A stretch of 64,000 nucleotides of DNA from Norana najaformis (lineage: Eukaryota; Annelida; Clitellata; Crassiclitellata; Hormogastridae). Below are positions 62,111-64,000 of the stretch, piece after piece. The DNA is taken from NCBI GenBank assembly GCA_964023275.1, contig OZ029915.1:16064712-16128711 (forward strand). The letters run 5' to 3'. The translations under genes were made by a program, and so were the position numbers. The notes beneath the pieces are model-generated. The model saw only the letters and a list, made by a program, of their open reading frames with translations. It was not told the DNA's origin and made no database searches. Numbering within the stretch: the stretch's first letter is position 1; the number at the start of each line of letters is the position of its first letter.

Positions 62111-62842
62111 GGGTTGTCTGAAAGTACCATGGAGAATTATAAAGCTCTGGTTATCAAAAACCAGTGAGGGAGAGAGACAAACAAGACATTACAGTTGGAA
62201 GTGTTTGGGTGGAAAAGGGTATGGTAACTGAGATTGGGTAACCACTTCGTGAGGTGATGGATAACCTGTTACTTAATTTTTAAAATTAAGAGGATAGGTC
62301 ATCTCTTGTTTCAATTTTCATTACAGGTGACTGGAGAATTGATATTGGATAGGAGCAATACATAATAGTAACCTTGTAGCAGAACAAAGGGAGATCAAGA
62401 TGATTCTGTCCACCACAGTTATCCATTAGCCTCTCTGACTCTTATCTACTCCTTCATTCCAATGTGCTAGCACCCCAGTACATGGGTTGTGTGTTTTGTC
62501 TAATGTGTTGTTTTTGATCAGTTAGTTGGTCACATGAGGATTTGTTATATAATTTTCACTTCCTTGGTCTTCTAATATGACCTGCATTCTTGGAGTTATT
62601 TCTCTCTTTTGCCCTCGTTTCTGAGTATTTTGGATGGTGTTCAGACACTTTGTCGAAGTCTCGTATGCTGCCATTCAACTCATCCACCATGAGGGAGTTC
62701 AGGTTACAAGCCGGACAATGTCAAGTTCCAGTTGGAAAGGCTAAGATAGTCCTTTGCATTGGTGCTGACCATTCTAGTATTCTATTGGCTGGCTGCTGAA
62801 GAATGTCGTCCTTCACAGACCAGGTGGCTGAGGGATGTCTAG
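62111..62842. other. Unassigned sequence upstream of LINE-E
   Basis: No exon of talin and no repeat motif that I can support. Confidence 0.3.
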
Positions 62843-62875
62843 ATGTCAATTGTAATTGTAATTTTCAACTTCTAT

Positions 62876-64000
62876 AGTGCTGGTGTCTAATCCCGATCTT
62901 CCGGAGTCCATTCACTTCAACGACCCTCTCTACCAGTTCGGCTTCACCCAACATGTTGCGGAACTCACCCACGTATTGGGTGGCTGGCTTGACGTCGTCA
63001 TTACCCGTGACAATTGCATCATCTTGGACCTCACAGTTGAACCGCCGACTCTGTCTGATCACAGTCTTCTTCTCTTCAAGATCCCCTTCCTCTCTTCCCA
63101 GCCACCTTATGCTCTTCGATCCATGCGAAGATGGAATAATCTGGACCATCATCTCTTCCGCGCTGGCCTGGTCAACACTCCCCTATACGGCGACCTCTCA
63201 TCATTGGCCTCCTGTAATGCAGCCGAGCTCTTTGACCTCTATGACTCCTCCATTCGCCTTCTCATCGATCACCTCCCGCTGTGAATGTTGCAGGCACATC
63301 AGAGGCCACTGGCCCCCTGGTTCGATCAGTCCTGAGGCACCTTGCATTGTAACGTCAGGCGTTTTGAGCGAAGATACCAGCAAACTCATGACCCAGCTGA
63401 CCGTCTAGAGTGGCTTCATCATTTCTGCGCAATGCATTGGGAGTTCTGATCCAGCTCAGCCTCAGTTCACCGCCACGGACTACCTTAACTACATGAGGGA
63501 CAAGATCGACTCTGTTTGCCAGTCTACTGAGGGCTTGCCTCCTCCCTCTTTCCCTCACACATTTTCCAGGCTCAATAGTTGGAGCCCTTCATCTCTGGAT
63601 GATGTCCATCAGCTAATCCTGAACTCACCAGCCAAGTCCTGTGAACTGAACAAGCTTCCTCCGTTTTTAATTAAGAAATTTATTGACGATCTTATTCCTT
63701 TTTTCATTTATTGTGTAACACTTCTCTGGCCCCCCATAAACGTGCAGTAGTTTTTCCCTCTCTGAAGAGCCATGGCCTTGACCCTAGTGCCCCCTCTAAT
63801 TACCATCCCATTTCTAACCTGTCCTTTCTCTCCAAGCTGATTTAAAGATCCGTCTCTTGTCAGCTATCTCACTACCTCGACACGAACTCTCTTATGTCCC
63901 CTCTTCAGTCTGGGTTCAGGAAATACCATTCCACCAAATCACTTATGACTCGCTTTCTTGCTGACGTTTTTTGGGCTATTGATTACAGGCAGGTCACCCT
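62876..64000 (+). mobile_element. LINE-F copy running out of the window
   Basis: Plus strand: NPDLPESIHFNDPLYQFGFT, LGGWLDVVITRDNCI and LSDHSLLLFK (62877-63080, endonuclease end), matching the LINE-F copy at 18130-18320. Then come RALIMHWEF-like linker sequence, KSCELNKLPPFLIKKFIDDL (63640-63700) and the RT start (YHPISNLSFLSKL, about 63800-63840; SGFRKYHSTKSL, about 63910). 5' truncated at 62876. Directly before it lies GTAATTGTAATTTTCAACTT, resembling an inverted LINE 3' tail. Confidence 0.8.

Noticed and set aside
60761..64000. The next upstream talin exon
   Set aside because: No segment with the expected helix (ending before AAYLVG) and splice sites could be found. The region is LINE-E, unassigned DNA and LINE-F.

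Overview
This is animal (metazoan) genomic DNA. It has no operons, ribosome binding sites or compact gene layout. The only host gene I can support is a talin gene on the minus strand. Seven consecutive exons (60617-60760, 53432-53593, 52065-52205, 41669-41850, 27978-28212, 15050-15220, 6002-6148) join in frame at plausible splice sites. Together they encode an uninterrupted stretch of the talin rod, roughly helical bundles R10 to R12. The protein is clearly talin but far from identical to the vertebrate proteins as I remember them, which suggests an invertebrate with a repeat-rich genome. I cannot name the phylum. The gene runs off both ends of the window.

The introns (1.2 to 13.5 kb) consist largely of mobile elements. 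I use these family labels. LINE-A is a CR1/L2-like non-LTR family with an (ATT)n tail and many copies; its longest copy (1060-4950) carries an N-terminal 2A-like motif. LINE-B is a non-LTR family with an apparent C-terminal restriction-like endonuclease; its copies sit in (ATT)n/(AAT)n tracts (8499-12790, 42155-45387 and a 3' piece at 27440-27895). LINE-C is an RTE-like element with an almost intact long ORF at 35985-38872. LINE-D is a CR1/L2-like family with a (TTAGA)n tail. LINE-E is at 60865-62110. LINE-F is at 17231-20549, with a 5' piece at 26930-27440 and another copy at 62876-64000.

Region by region: 1-6000 is LINE debris and the long LINE-A copy. 6149-15049 (last intron) holds a tRNA-like SINE, a MULE-like DNA transposon inside LINE-A, and LINE-B copy 1 split by a fold-back element. 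15221-27977 holds a 73-bp minisatellite, then a decayed Polinton/Maverick (polymerase B, retroviral-type integrase, capsid-like genes) interrupted by LINE-F and by a 2-kb DNA transposon with long terminal inverted repeats. 28213-41668 holds a minus-strand LINE-A that received a complete LTR retrotransposon (30850-41244, 186-bp LTRs, 5-bp target duplication). That LTR element has a Ty3/gypsy-type reverse transcriptase but integrase ahead of it (Gmr1-like order), and was itself hit by a piggyBac-like element and by LINE-C. 41851-52064 holds LINE-B copy 2, LINE fragments and a pogo-like MITE. 53594-60616 holds further LINE fragments, two hairpins and an inverted (twin-primed) LINE. 60761-64000 holds LINE-E and the start of a LINE-F copy.

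The mobile elements do not work together with talin; they are layered insertions whose nesting gives relative ages. I found no rRNA, functional tRNA, CRISPR array or bacterial-type regulatory site.
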